DNA of 64,000 nucleotides from Sabethes cyaneus (GCF_943734655.1 NC_071354.1:193776411-193840410), one strand, 5' to 3'. Shown: positions 24,061 through 35,570, counted from the stretch's first letter. Program-made: numbers and translations. Notes: a model not told the origin generated them from the letters alone.

Positions 24061-24105
24061 TTAAGGGCTTTGAGCGTACGGTATATATCGGTGCAGTTGA
24101 GCATA

Positions 24106-24763
24106 CTTCTTACTTATTCTGTTGCGATGTCTCTCAGGATTTCACCTACATGACAATGTTCCGCCAAACATGCTCGATCCATGGCTGTCGCTCTCGTGTG
24201 TCACACACTTCCTAGATCTTACTCCCCACTTGGTCTAAACATCTAGCATGCTGCGTACCTCTGCGTCTGGTACCAACCGGATTTGAAGCGAACACCATCT
24301 TTGCGACGTTGTTGTCCGGCATTCACACAAGATGTCTCATCCATTGTACTCTTCGGCTGTGTCAGCTTCTACTTCTACATCCCCATTCGAAAACGGTCAT
24401 TTCTTGCAAACCCCCATCAAGCATAGTCCACGTTTCGTGCCCGTAGAAGACTATCGTTCTTATTAGCGTTATATATTTGATACAGATACGAGGGTGAAGG
24501 TTGCCAGACCTCAGGGTCTTGAGTATTCCGTAGTAAGCGCGACTTCCGGTACAGTAAGAATACGTCTGCGTAACGTTTGCATTAAAAAAAAAATGAACAA
24601 AAATTGCTTTTTTTTCAGGGGATTTACCGTTTACCTTCACACGCATTGACGAAACTACCCATGCAGCATCAATCATAGTAACCCATGAGTCAGAAGAAAA
24701 AATTTGACTGTGACGAATTTTCAATGCAGAATAACAATACACCAAGCTAAAACTGTAGCACAA
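24106..24763 (-). pseudogene. 3' end of an RTE-like LINE on the minus strand
   Basis: On the minus strand the C-terminal part of a non-LTR reverse transcriptase protein can be read: ITLIRTIVFYGHETWTM, EMTVFEWGCRSR, then after a stop an LVWMPDNN-like and AKMVFASNPVGTRRRG segment. The fragment ends in the same short tail as the element at 14430-17019 (CTTACTTATTC on the plus strand at 24109-24119). Residues upstream of about 24590 look unrelated. It is 5' truncated, as LINE insertions commonly are, and broken by stops. Confidence 0.75.
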
Positions 24764-24860
24764 GTATATTTTTGACCAGTGCGCCTTTGAATAACAATAT
24801 AACCGACATCATTTTGTATCTCTTATAGTCTGTGAAAATTCTCAAGTATGTACCTCTGTA

Positions 24861-26240
24861 GAACGTTTCCAATAAGGACGGTCTCGAATGATTCCCTTAA
24901 AACGGTCAGACGTCCTTATTGGAATCTACGTATCATATGGGAATTGATTTAATTTGGTTCCAACACATGGAATGACTCCTGACCATATAGACCTGGAATG
25001 TTCCTGACCATACAGAACGCTGGTGTCTTCGACAAAGTTGTTATGTAGATCAACAGGTTTTCGTTGGAATATAGTATTTCGGAATTGTTTCATTACGTGG
25101 CGCTAGTGTAATACATAATCTTATGTAGGGTATAACTTGCGCTGCTGACTATCTAGAAAGTCGCAACCTTCGAGAAGGTTACTCAAATGACTGCCACCTT
25201 CAAGATGTTATGGAAAATAGCGCAAAATTGACTCACTACATGACGCTAGCATATAGGATTCAGGAAGATGGCAGTCATTTAAGTAACGTTTCCGTAGATC
25301 GCAACTTTCTACATAATCAGCAGCGCAAGATATAGCCTGTATAAGATTATTACACATACGCTAGCGCCACGTAGTGAAACAATTCCGAATTTTTTTTTTT
25401 TGTGTGTGGGTACTATCACTACGACCAGCATTTTGATCTATTGTGATTTTATCCAGGTGTTGTTCCGCACTTCGTTGTTATTGCAGTCTCGCTATAGAGT
25501 GAGCGAACTGCTTATTATCCGTGCCTTTCGGTGTGTTTTTCACCCCTTTTCCCTCTACGCTTCTTACTACTTTTCAACCAATCTAGCTCTAGAGCCGGGA
25601 AGTGCGGAGACTAGTTATAATTTGTCCTTGGACAAGAGGCTTCGTTCGCACCTCGAGCAAGTATCATTCTTATAACCAGCCCCGGCTAAAGGCTTCATGG
25701 TCGGTAAAGCAGAGTTCAGCACAGAGTGAGGGTGTGTTTTGTGTGTATGTATGTGTTCCTTACTACTACTTATTATGCATTACCAATCTCGTTCCTAGAA
25801 CCAGGAAGTGGAACAAGCTATAATTTGCCCTTGAACAAGAGGCTTCATTCGCACCTCAAGCAAGTACCACTCTTATAACTTGCCCTGGCAAGAGGCGTTC
25901 ATTGTTAGTTAATGCAGAATGCAGTAGGAAGGATGAGGAGGGGCCTGAGAATAAACCCATGCTAAAGTCACTTGACAGCGAATGGCCTGATTCTACTAAG
26001 ATTCGAACCCACGACCACTCGCTTGTCAAGGCAGACTCGGTAACCTTGCGGCTACAGGGCCCCCCGCAATTCCGAAATAAAACAATCCCTTGGTTCACTG
26101 AACAACTTTGTCGAAGACACCAATCTTCTATATGGACAAGATCACGAGTTATTCCATGTTAGAACCAATTAAGTCAATTCCCATATGCTACGTAGACTCC
26201 AATAAGACGGTTTCCATTAGAGTGATCCCTATTAGCGTTC
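24861..26240. mobile_element. ~700-bp foldback element split by a later SINE-like insertion
   Basis: The left arm (24861-25202) and right arm (25266-25389 continued at 26077-26240) are inverted copies around a ~63-bp spacer. Diagnostic pairs are GTGTCTTCGACAAAGTTGTT at about 25022 and its complement near 26105, and TTACGTGGCGCTAG at about 25093 and its complement near 25360. The right arm is interrupted at 25389/26077 by the tRNA-headed element, whose target duplication CAATTCCGAA lies exactly where the left arm reads CGGAATTG. Arm tips carry GAACG / CGTTC. It is non-coding and probably a MITE or foldback transposon; the superfamily is unknown. Confidence 0.8.
25390..26066 (-). mobile_element. 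tRNA-headed 677-bp element (family B), copy 1 with perfect TSD
   Basis: On the minus strand it begins GGGGGGCCCTGTAGCCGCAAGG, with an A-box-like stretch and then a B box, GTGGGTTCGAATC. A body with an internal duplication follows, and the 3' end is a poly(A) tract (11 or so T on the plus strand from about 25390). A perfect 10-bp target duplication CAATTCCGAA flanks it at 25380-25389 and 26067-26076. The length is unusual for a SINE, but head, A-tail and duplication fit LINE-dependent retroposition. It inserted into the pre-existing foldback element. Confidence 0.85.
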
Positions 26241-27764
26241 TTCCCAAGTAACACACAAAACAAGTTAGAAAATAATCTTCATGGAAAGTAGTCGTTTAAG
26301 AGTACTATAAACGTACTTTGAAAACATATGCCGTTATTATTAAGGTTTTGAGATGTTTTGTAATAACATGAATTTATTTGACAGCTCATATCAAATGAAT
26401 AGTGTTTGTTTTTGTCAACATGTCAACACGAAGTTTTTATTATGTCTCCATTACTAAATTCAAACTACTGGAAGAACAAGTTGTAGCTTATGCTATAATA
26501 ACGTTTTAAAATGGTATGAAATAACCTGATACATACTTCTTCCAATTGTTGTTTCATTAGACTTCAATTTTTTGCGCTTTTCTGGTAATAGAGAAGTTCT
26601 GATGTATGTAATGTTATACTATTCTATAACAAGCTGTGTTGCTTGGGTTATTGGGGAGATTGCTGTATATCGAAGTTCCATTCAGTTACTGCAATAAAAA
26701 ATTGGTCAATTTTGGTTCGACGTCCACATACGCTCTGGTAGTAAAACAACAGTGGATTGGAAGAGTTCAGCTGAGGGCCATACACACAAAACTGGAGACG
26801 GGGACTACGTCATCGGAAGAATTGTTATGAGAATTATCGCACTTGTGTGGTCTGGTATTTTGGAATCCCCGTTTTGTACACCCATATGCAGTACCGCGAG
26901 GGCTGTTCTTCGCCAGCAGGAATGGCTAACCTGCGGTGGGAAGGTCAGAGTTTAATAATACCGAAGTCATTGCATCTAGGTATGACCTCAGGTGTCAGAA
27001 AAAAATACGCTGAACTGTTGCCTAGAGTAGCATGCTGCGTCAAGTGGATATGAATTGGCGGAGAGATTAGCGTGTGAGGGGACACTTAGATCACTGGAAG
27101 CATAGAGCGTATCAGCAACACTGTTGTGAAACCCACACTCGTGATCCAATTTTCTCGCACACGCGTTCTCGTTTTAACGAACGCACTAGCATGAGCATCT
27201 CTTTCGAACTGGCTTTCTTATTTTTTCCTGATGCGAGTGTGTATTTAGCTATCGCTCTCGCTCATCATTGCAACCCGCTCAATTGCAAACCGCGTGCGAG
27301 GGCAGGGGTGTAAGGTGAAGAAGTAAACAAGAAGTTAACCAAAATCTGCAGTTATGCATTCTACTCACGCACGCGGACTATTGACAGCTCACGAGTTGTC
27401 GGTTTCGTGAGCAGGTTGCGCAAAACGACGCTACGAGGCGGTGTGCTCGCGAGTGTATCGGTAGCAGAAAATATGCACACAGCAACAGCATCGTACGCTT
27501 TATCGTACGCTTGCGTCAGAGGAGTAAGTGTTATGCGCTATGCTTCTCAGACACGCTTACGTACGGGTCGGCATCGTTTTCTTCTCGATCGATTTGCAAT
27601 GTTGATCAGCAGTAGTGAGAAGGTGATCATACTGGTTCATACCGGTTCATACTGATAATTGTCGATACTTGGGTGCAATCGGGCAAATCGGGCTAAGACA
27701 AATGATGTGCGCTAGCAGGAAGAATTTGAGCCTGAAACGTTGGATCCCAGCAACCAACGGTGGT
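26241..27764. other. unique DNA between inverted family-B copies
   Basis: No recognised gene. 27130-27650 is richer in CpG-containing words than most of the window and contains several short open frames (27074-27313, 27407-27655), none with a recognisable domain. Nothing in 26241-27130 was identified, though 26630-27060 is also GC-balanced. Confidence 0.35.
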
Positions 27765-28410
27765 GGGGGGCCCTGTAGCCGCAAGGTTACCGAGTCTGCC
27801 TTGACGAGTGGTCGTGGGTTCGAATCTTAGTAGAATCAGGCCATTCGATGTTCAGTAATACTTTAGCATGGATTTATTCCCAGGCCCCTCCTCATCCTTC
27901 CCTCTGCATTCTGCATTTACTAACAATGAAAGCCTCTCGCCATGGCAAGTTGTAAGAGTGGTACTTGCTTGAGGTGCGAATGAAGCCTCTTGTTCAAGGG
28001 CAAATTATAGCTTGTTCCGCTTCCTGGTTCTAGGAACAAGATTGGTGATGCATAAGTAGTAAGGATCAGATACATACACGCATACACACTCTCACTCTGT
28101 GCTGAACTCTGCTTTACCGACCATGAAGCCTTTAGCCGGGGCTGGTTATAAGAATGAGGTGCGAATGAACCCTCTTGTCCCAGGACAAATTATAACTAGT
28201 CTCCGCACTACCTGGCTCTAGAGATAGATTGGTTGAAAAGTAGTAAGAAGCGTAGAGGGAAAAAGGGGTGAAAACACACCGACACTTTAAGCACGGATAA
28301 TAAGCAGTTCGCTCACTCTATAGTGATACTGCAATAACAACGAAGTGCGGAACAACACCTGGATAAGATCACAATAGATCAAAATCATGGTCGTAGTGAT
28401 AATATCCACA
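27765..28410 (+). mobile_element. tRNA-headed element (family B), copy 2, opposite orientation
   Basis: Collinear with the complement of 25390-26066: six G, CCCTGTAGCCGCAAGG, B box GTGGGTTCGAATC at about 27816, then the same body. GAGGTGCGAATGAA occurs twice, at 27971 and 28156, each followed by CCTCTTG and a GGACAAATTATAACTAG/GGGCAAATTATAGCTTG block, so the body is a ~185-bp duplication. The poly(A) tail is lost. No target duplication is obvious. Confidence 0.8.
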
Positions 28411-28592
28411 TGCTCCGAGTGTCAAAAATATGTATAAAATGCCAGTGTCGTAAGTGTTTCATAAAAAATTTTGAGGGAAAGGAGTTGCTGAGAGCATGTC
28501 TTGACTGCAATCTTGTTTCTTTAAGCCTTCGCTTACATTGAAATACTAATTGGTATAATTATAATTTGCCACTATCAACTATGGCGTTTGTG

Positions 28593-28850
28593 TGTTAACC
28601 AGGGCACTGACAAATGTACATCGTTGTGTCACGAATATAGTTATGTTGGTAACACCAATTTCTTTCCAGAGCCCTCAATAAATCCTACCCCGAATCATTG
28701 AGTGTTCGTGAGGTGCTCGTACCAGCTATAGTTTAGGTGCACAAATATTAGTTTCAGCTTTGTGTAAAGTATTTAGGGAGCGAGCTGCAATTTTTGCCTT
28801 GAAAACATTACGTCCTGTCAAGGGTCTGGTTTTCTGTACAGACGGAATAA
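28593..28850 (+). repeat. dispersed ~250-bp repeat, copy 2
   Basis: Matches 9540-9795 in direct orientation, including a TGTACATCGTTGTGTCACG block, a TATAGTTTAGGTG block and a GAGCGAGCTGC block. Family not recognised. Confidence 0.6.
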
Positions 28851-31800
28851 AGCCCTTATATTATTAGATATTATTTATACTGACCTTGTCACAATGATCG
28901 CAAGCACGCTTTTTCCATTGTCGTTCCGGTGACGGCTATTCTAAACGGACCATTGCGAAAGCCATCTGGAGAAATCGGAATGAAATTAGATGTTCGTTAC
29001 CTACGCTAAAATCCTAGGGTGCCATTCTGTTGGGATCATGCTCCCTCAAACATTATTGCACACGCACCTTATTGGTTCTGACCAGATTTGGCATACTTGT
29101 TTCATACATGACATACCAGGCTCAAAAAATTTTTATTGTCTAGTTTTCCTGCTCTATCTAGCTTTACCTATTATTCCCAAGGGGGTTTACTGTCAGTACA
29201 CACGTGCATCGAGGTTTACTATAACAAAACGTCGTTCAATTATTAGAAATCAGCAGCAGAAAAGTCGTAAACAACGACGTTGAAAACAGCAGTCAGAAAG
29301 GAATCATTATCATTAAAAAACGAAATTAACAATCAAACATTCAAAAAGGATTAATTTAATTCAGCTAATATTCTGTCGTCTCTGTTCAGATTTTCACTAA
29401 CCAATTTTTATTCTGTGGCTTGGACAAAATCAAAAATGTTGTAATTATAGATCATGCGGAACATGTTGTGAGATTATAACGATTTGGTCGCAAACATTTT
29501 TCGAAATGGTTAGATATCTTGCAATGTTGATTTGCTGAATGAGAATGACACCGAGTTACCAGTAGCTTATCACCGGAATACTTTGCTGTACAAAGGATTA
29601 AACTAATATCATCAGCTCACGCGTACATGTTGGTTCATTCAATAATAACTGAATTTACAAGGGCAAACGTTATATTAATTAATCATTCAATAGCATTGCG
29701 TTCTACCGAACTGAAGCAAACATTTAGAGTATGCTTTCGGTTAGCTTCGAAAACACTTCTCGCGTGCTGGTAAACAACTTCAGGAAACCACACAATGCAA
29801 TGCTTTTGGAAAACTATCGAAACGACCAGTAAAATTCCACAGACCTTCCCCAAAACCATATGCCAGCACTTCACTTTATTAAACTCAACAGCAAAGTAAA
29901 ATAACGGCAAATAAATGTCAGCGGCTGTCGAAGCTTCCCTGGCTGCGATTCAAAAGTTGGCTTTTCGTTCCCGCGTACACTACTATTTTCACCCCTTCCC
30001 CCAGTGCCATCAATTCATTTCGTTCCACCCGATCAAACAAAGCTAGCAATAAAGCTCCCAGTCTGGAAAATGAAGCATTTCGTGGTGCGGTTCGTAGCAC
30101 AAGACAGTCTCTAATAAAAATCCTATCCATGCATCAGACCTGCCGCCCGGCGATGGAAAGAAAGATTCTCTCTCGAAAAGCAAACCGTAATAATACATAA
30201 AGCCATGCCGGAACAAACATTCGGAAAAGCGTATCAAATGCGTTTTTTGTTCGATTTCTTCTCTCTCCAGTTGACTGTTTGCTCTGCAGTCTGGGAAAAT
30301 TCGGTGGATCAAGGGCGACTCCTCGATAGAGTGGGTGCTTTGCCTCCAAACTAGCAAAGTGACTGGAAAGTGAAGGAGTCGTACGCCGGTTGCTGTCCTT
30401 GTCTGCCAGGCTAATGGACGCTACTAGCTAGGATGCGAGGGCAATTTATCTCGATTCTTGTTTTCCACATCAATTGTTCTGTGAGTGTGAAGCAAGCAAG
30501 CAAGCAGTAGCGGTGATGGGGTTTGTTGGAATCGTATACTTGAGGGAGGTTTTTTCGGTCGGTCGGTACGGGAAGGAGTAATGTGTATTGAACGTCATTG
30601 GAACGTGAACGAAATGCGAAATCGGGCAGTTCAGTGGAAAGCTAGAACGCTGGAAAAGAAAAACAGAAGCAACCCGTCTCGTAATGGATGAGCTGACAAA
30701 AGTACGTGTGGAAGCTAGTATGGTTCGGAAGAAATGAAAAAAATAGTGCTTTAATTGATGATTATCATCCAATGACGATGTTGAAAGAAACAAAATTTGT
30801 TAGTGGGCCCGTTTTGGCAACACTGTTCTTTTTATACTTTAATATGGGATTAATTAAGAGATGTACTGTTAGATGTTTCATATTTTATGATTTCCACACA
30901 CTTTAGCTGATCAGTTAGTGTTAGTAGTATTTGTTTAATTCTAATGAACTGTATGATTCACGATGGCCAGATAGAATGCTAGTAGGTAACAAGTATTCAG
31001 AGCACCGAAACAGCTCAAATTGAAGATAAACAGAGCCGTCAGAGATTCCCCACCACAGCACTCATCCGACCGAGCATAAACGAAATCATCTCAACCAGCA
31101 ACAATAGAAGAAAGACCGGAATGTAGGTCAGTAATGCTTGATTTATGAGGGCAGCCGTCCACCCGGTTCACCACATTCACGACGGAGGAGTACAGAGGAA
31201 ACGGAAGTACACCTTGTCGCTCATGGCTGCTTTCAGCCGCCCAAGTATAACGGCTCGGCCCGATTCCGGATCTATTCACACAAAGGCTGGCCGACACATT
31301 CTGCCGTGATTGGTATGATTGGAGGCCGCTTTCGGTGCTTCGATGCCTCGTCGTCGTCGTCGTCGTCGTCATCGTCGGCGGTATCAGATCCGACCGAACG
31401 ATCTCTCCGTACACAATTTTGATTGAATGGTCCAGAAGAAAAGAACCGGAAGGACGATATTGTTAGCGAGTGGCGAGAATTCGGCAGCCCTACCCCTTGT
31501 GCGCTCTCGGGTCTAGTAGCGTGAAAGAACAAAATGAAAGGGAAAAGGAAAATCATCATCATTCATCCGTGTGTCGGGACGAACCCCGATCTAATCGGTT
31601 GCTGAGAAAAAGGTCATGAAACGTTCTAAATTGAAGTTGTTTTTTTTTTGTTGAGCTGACGAGATGATGATGACAAAAGCCGCAGAGAATATCGGCGTTC
31701 GTTGATAACATACTATAAGCCAATGTGTTTTAATTGCATTCAACAACAAATGATATTATTCTGTGGAACTGAATTCAGTCAAAGTTATAATGCTATTTGC

Positions 31801-32067
31801 ACTAGCGAGCTAAGACCTAGATAGAAGCTGGGGCACCAAACTTTTGCAATATTCAATAACTCTAATTGCTAATTTTGATAAATAATACAATATAAATTTT
31901 TTTTATTCTAGATTTGAAAGGTTTTCATCCTGTGACTGGTTCGTCTCTACAATATAAATTTAATTTGTACTCAATTTTAATGCACTTGAGTAGATTCCCA
32001 AGGTTTTTTTGGATTTTGTTTTCTAAACCGTTAAAAAGTAAAGCCATGGGTATTAACGTCCTATTGA
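28851..32067. other. unique DNA, no supported gene
   Basis: GC-balanced in 29.9-31.6 kb with several overlapping open frames on both strands, none recognisable. A (TCG)n microsatellite lies at about 31348-31379. The stretch may hold conserved regulatory DNA, which I cannot test. Confidence 0.35.
31348..31379 (+). repeat. (TCG)n trinucleotide microsatellite
   Basis: About ten near-perfect CGT/TCG units. It reads as poly-Ser on the plus strand and poly-Asp on the minus strand in short frames, but no gene context supports translation. Confidence 0.85.
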
Positions 32068-32212
32068 GAACTTGACCCTTTTTTATCGACAGACTTCGCA
32101 GAGTGGAGTACATGACAATTACGGGGCTAGTGCAACGATCCTACTGACTCTAACTAGCAGCACCGCCTAGCCGAGATTCGAACATACGACGACAGGCTTG
32201 TTAGACCAGGTT
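32068..32212 (-). mobile_element. SINE family A, partial copy
   Basis: Contains CAGACTTCGCAG, GTACATGACAATTACGGGGC and the B-box complement GAGATTCGAACATACGACGAC in the same order and spacing as 11540-11660. A-box end and tail are incomplete. Confidence 0.75.
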
Positions 32213-32318
32213 CTACAATTGATGAAGGGACGGTAAGGGTAAGTAAAAAAGGAACGGTAAGGGAAATGAAAAAAAATTGTACTTGTTATTTTAGAGTCAT
32301 TTTTCTTTCATTATTTAT

Positions 32319-32590
32319 GCACCTTATTCTGTAAGTCACGTCGAATGTCATTTTGCTCGACTAGTCGACTTTTGGAGTTATGTAAGTCACACGCGACGTG
32401 ATTTTGTCGAGTAGCTCGACTAAGTCTACCGCTAAAAAGCTAGTGATATACAAAGTAAGCAAGTAATACCTGAGCTTGCTTTGTTTTGGTCGTGCATTGA
32501 GCCGCTATGCTATCCGTTCTCCCTGCACTCGACACTCGACAGTGACTGAGTCCAGTCGAGTTGCTCGACGTGACTTACAGAGTAGGGCCC
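32319..32590. mobile_element. 272-bp MITE with CTGTAAGTCACGTCGA terminal repeats
   Basis: The inverted ends are GCACCTTATTCTGTAAGTC... (32319-32344) and ...GACTTACAGAGTAGGGCCC (32565-32590), matching over about 22 of 26 positions. Many TCGA/CGACT words lie inside. No coding capacity and no clear target duplication. Confidence 0.65.
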
Positions 32591-32639
32591 TGTGTCTTTT
32601 CGATGCCATGTATTATTATAAACCTGTTCCTATGTCATT

Positions 32640-33100
32640 TTGATCAAAAAATCAAAATTTTGGAATAATTTTTCAAATTCAATTTCAATTTTATTTTTAT
32701 TTTTTTAATTTTTGTGTCCTTTTCATATGGTTTTTATTTTTTTTTATTTTGTTATTGCGTTATGGGATTAATTTTAGTATCATATTGTGCCATTTTTGTG
32801 GCACTTTTACCTTTTATGATTTAATTTTCAAAATTTTCGGTTCAATTTTTCAATTCTTTATATATTTGTTTATATTTGTTATCTTTGTTTTGTATTATTT
32901 CCATACTATTTTGCATTTCTGTGTCTGTTTTCTTGTTATTTCTGTGCCTTTTGGGATTCCTTTTGTTTTGTTTTACTTATACTTTTGTTGTATTGTTTTA
33001 GTACCATTTTATGTATATTCTTTTCATTTTTTGTTATTTTTGTACGTTTTTACGGTTCTGTTTAATGTATTATTTTCCATTTCTTGTTTTATTTTGAATC
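32640..33100 (+). repeat. T-rich degenerate repeat, inverted relative to the next array
   Basis: Plus-strand words such as TTTTTGTTATTTTTGTAC resemble the complement of words in 33120-34020. The strand asymmetry reverses at about 33.12 kb. The frame 32749-33156 is compositional only. Confidence 0.55.
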
Positions 33101-33119
33101 ACTTCCGAAACATCAGTCC

Positions 33120-34020
33120 TGTAAAATGCGATGAAAAGTTAACAAAAATACAATAGAAGTAACACAACGAAGACGACAATACGGTGACATAAAGATGCTA
33201 AACAAGGGACAAAAAAGCGTCAAAAGAGTAACAAAACATGTCAAAAATGATACAAACATGACGAAAATGAGATAAAAAGACAAAGAAAAAACAGCAGAAC
33301 GATGAAGACGACAAAAATATGGCATATTAAGAACAAAAAAAAACAAAACGACGACACGAAACGACAAAAAATACGTTAAAAAAGTGACAAAACATTCAAA
33401 AAAGACGATGAAAAGAAAATAAAAATACGACAAAAGACGAAGAAAAAACAGCAAAACGATAAAAACGGTAATAGTAGGGCAATAAACAAAAAGACGACAT
33501 AAAACGACAAACAAGACGTACCAGAAGCGTCAAAAAAGTGTCAAAATATGCAAAAGTGATGACGAAAAGATGATGAAAATGCGGTAGAAATATGAAGAAA
33601 AAATCGTAAAATGATGAAGATGACAAAAATATACCATGATAGGAACAAAAAAACATAAAGGTGAAAAACATAAGTTTAAAAAGGGTCAAAAAAGTGACAA
33701 AACATGCAAAAAGATGACGAAAATGCGACAGAAAGACGAAGAAAAAACCGAAAAACAATGAGAACTACAAAAATAACCCATAATAGGACAACAAACAAAA
33801 AGACGATAAAAAACGACATGCAAGACGTTTAAAAAGCGTAAAAAAGAGAAAAAATATGCAAAAAAAATATGCAAAAAATGAAAAGATGACGAAAATCCGA
33901 TAAAAAACGAAGCAAATGCAGCGAAAGGATGAACAGGAAAAAAAGATACCTTAATAAGGACAAAAAAAACAAGAAAACGACAAAATCCCAAAAAATACGT
34001 TCAAAAAAGTGGCAAAACCT
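33120..34020 (-). repeat. A-rich (on plus) minisatellite with ~155-bp higher-order period
   Basis: Short words such as GACGACAAAAA dominate. A longer block (AAGAAAAAACAGCAAAACGATGAAGACGAC-like) recurs near 33291, 33448, 33603, 33747 and 33918, that is every 144-171 bp, showing higher-order structure. Minus-strand frames of 100-130 codons here are Phe/Ser-rich artefacts. Confidence 0.75.
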
Positions 34021-34124
34021 GACTGAAGTTTTTGCGTTTTTGAAGTTTTACTGAGAAGCGTCTCAGTAGAATACGAAACTTGAATACATAGCAGAATTTA
34101 ATTGGAAAGTTTTCTTTTTAATTT

Positions 34125-34235
34125 ATTTTCAGGTGACAAAACCTGATAAAAAGATGATGGAAAGATGACGAAAATGTGATAGAAAGACGAAAAAACAGCA
34201 AAGTGATAAAGACAACAAAAAGATGCTGTTCTGGT
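34125..34235 (-). repeat. short continuation of the GACGACAAAAA minisatellite
   Basis: Includes a further GAAAAAACAGCAAAGTGATAAAGACAAC block near 34190, separated from the main array by ~100 bp of unrelated sequence. Confidence 0.65.
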
Positions 34236-34780
34236 GACACTGTAGCATTCGGAGTGGGTAAGTGATCGTCGAGCTGTCAACAGAGCAATCGATTAAGTGT
34301 CAACGGCAAAACATAAACAAAGATAAGAAAATAGTTGCACGAGTAATGAACGCAAACGAAAATAAGTTTGGAAGGAAAAGTTTTAAAAGTTTGAAGTAAT
34401 GTGTGCTAGTTTATATTAAAGAGTGCAATTGAATAATCGTTGAAAAGAGTATTTGGAAAGCTAGAATTGCATAACGGTGAGCAATTAGCTGAGGTGCTAC
34501 TGCGATATTTGTTAAGTAGTGCATCTACGTGCGATTTATTGATCCCGTTGTAGGAGAAGAAAGATAAGCTGATTGTCAATTAAGAATCGTCATGCATTCA
34601 TCCGTGATTGCTTCGGATAGTTTTACAAGAGGGGAAAAAGACTTCAATGTAAGTTGCACTTTGTAATTAGGTTTGTTTGGAAGTAAAAAATATAAATTTA
34701 TTTTAGCTTTGAACTAAACAAACACAAGGTGACTGCTGCAAGGACTCTTTGTCCAACTTCAACTATTCGAATAAATATTA
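34236..34780. other. non-repetitive island between minisatellite blocks
   Basis: Unlike the arrays on both sides, this is ordinary sequence. It contains an ATG at 34592 that stays open for 19 codons to 34648 and is followed by the strong splice-donor-like GTAAGT at 34649-34654. This is suggestive of a first coding exon but far too short to accept. It may equally be an inserted mobile element with lost ends. Confidence 0.35.
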
Positions 34781-34799
34781 GGGACAAGGAACCAAAAAT

Positions 34800-35570
34800 A
34801 TTCCATAGTAATGACAGAAAAACGAAAAATACGACGTAAAACAACAAAAACACGATTAAAAAGCATCAAAATTGACATCTTGACATGCAAAACAGATGAT
34901 GTAAAAAAAATGAAAATGCGATAAAAAGACAACAGCAAAACGATGAAGACGACAAAAAGACGCCATAATAGCGACAAAAAACAAAAAGGTGACAGAAAAC
35001 GACAAAACAATACATTGGAAAAATGTCAAAAGAGACGATGAAAATATTTCGAAATTGCGACCGAAAGATGAAGAAAAACGGCAAAAAGACAACACAATTG
35101 ATAACAAAAGGGCGACACCCAAATGACCTAAAGTGACGGAAAGACAACAACAAAAACGGCGAAATGATGACAAGTGACAATGAAAAGATGACAAAGGGAC
35201 GAAGAGAAAATGATAAAAGGAGACAGCAAAAAAGTCGAAAAAAAACGATGAAAAGTCGGCGAAAACATGTGACGCAAATATGCCATAAGCAGACGTCAAA
35301 ATCGACGAACAGGCGACTAAAATACGATGAAATAAAGATGGCAAAAGGATCATAAAAAGACTCCAGAAATACGACAGAACGATGAGAAAACGATGTTGAA
35401 AGGATAACAATAATACGTGGAGAAAGAATGACGAAGAGGCAGCGAAATGACAGTTAAAAGACGACAAAAAAATGATAACAAGTAGCCGAACAGACAAAAA
35501 AACAGACGAAAAAAGGAAAGATGACAAAAATATTATAAAAAGAAACCAAAAAATTCTAAAGATGTCTGAA
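34800..35570 (-). repeat. GACGACAAAAA minisatellite, right block
   Basis: Words such as GACGACAAAAAGACG and ACAGCAAAACGATGAAGACG (34930-34955) match the left block. The 249-codon minus-strand frame at 34856-35605 is repeat-derived, rich in Phe, Ser and Leu, and not a credible protein. Confidence 0.75.

Noticed and set aside
27130..27650. CpG-rich promoter or coding exon
   Set aside because: More CG-containing than neighbours, but the open frames are short, on ordinary codons, with no domain or splice pattern.
27764..27845. A functional tRNA gene
   Set aside because: A and B boxes are present, but the sequence cannot be folded into a convincing full cloverleaf by eye and the same head occurs on a repeated element with a long body and poly(A) tail.
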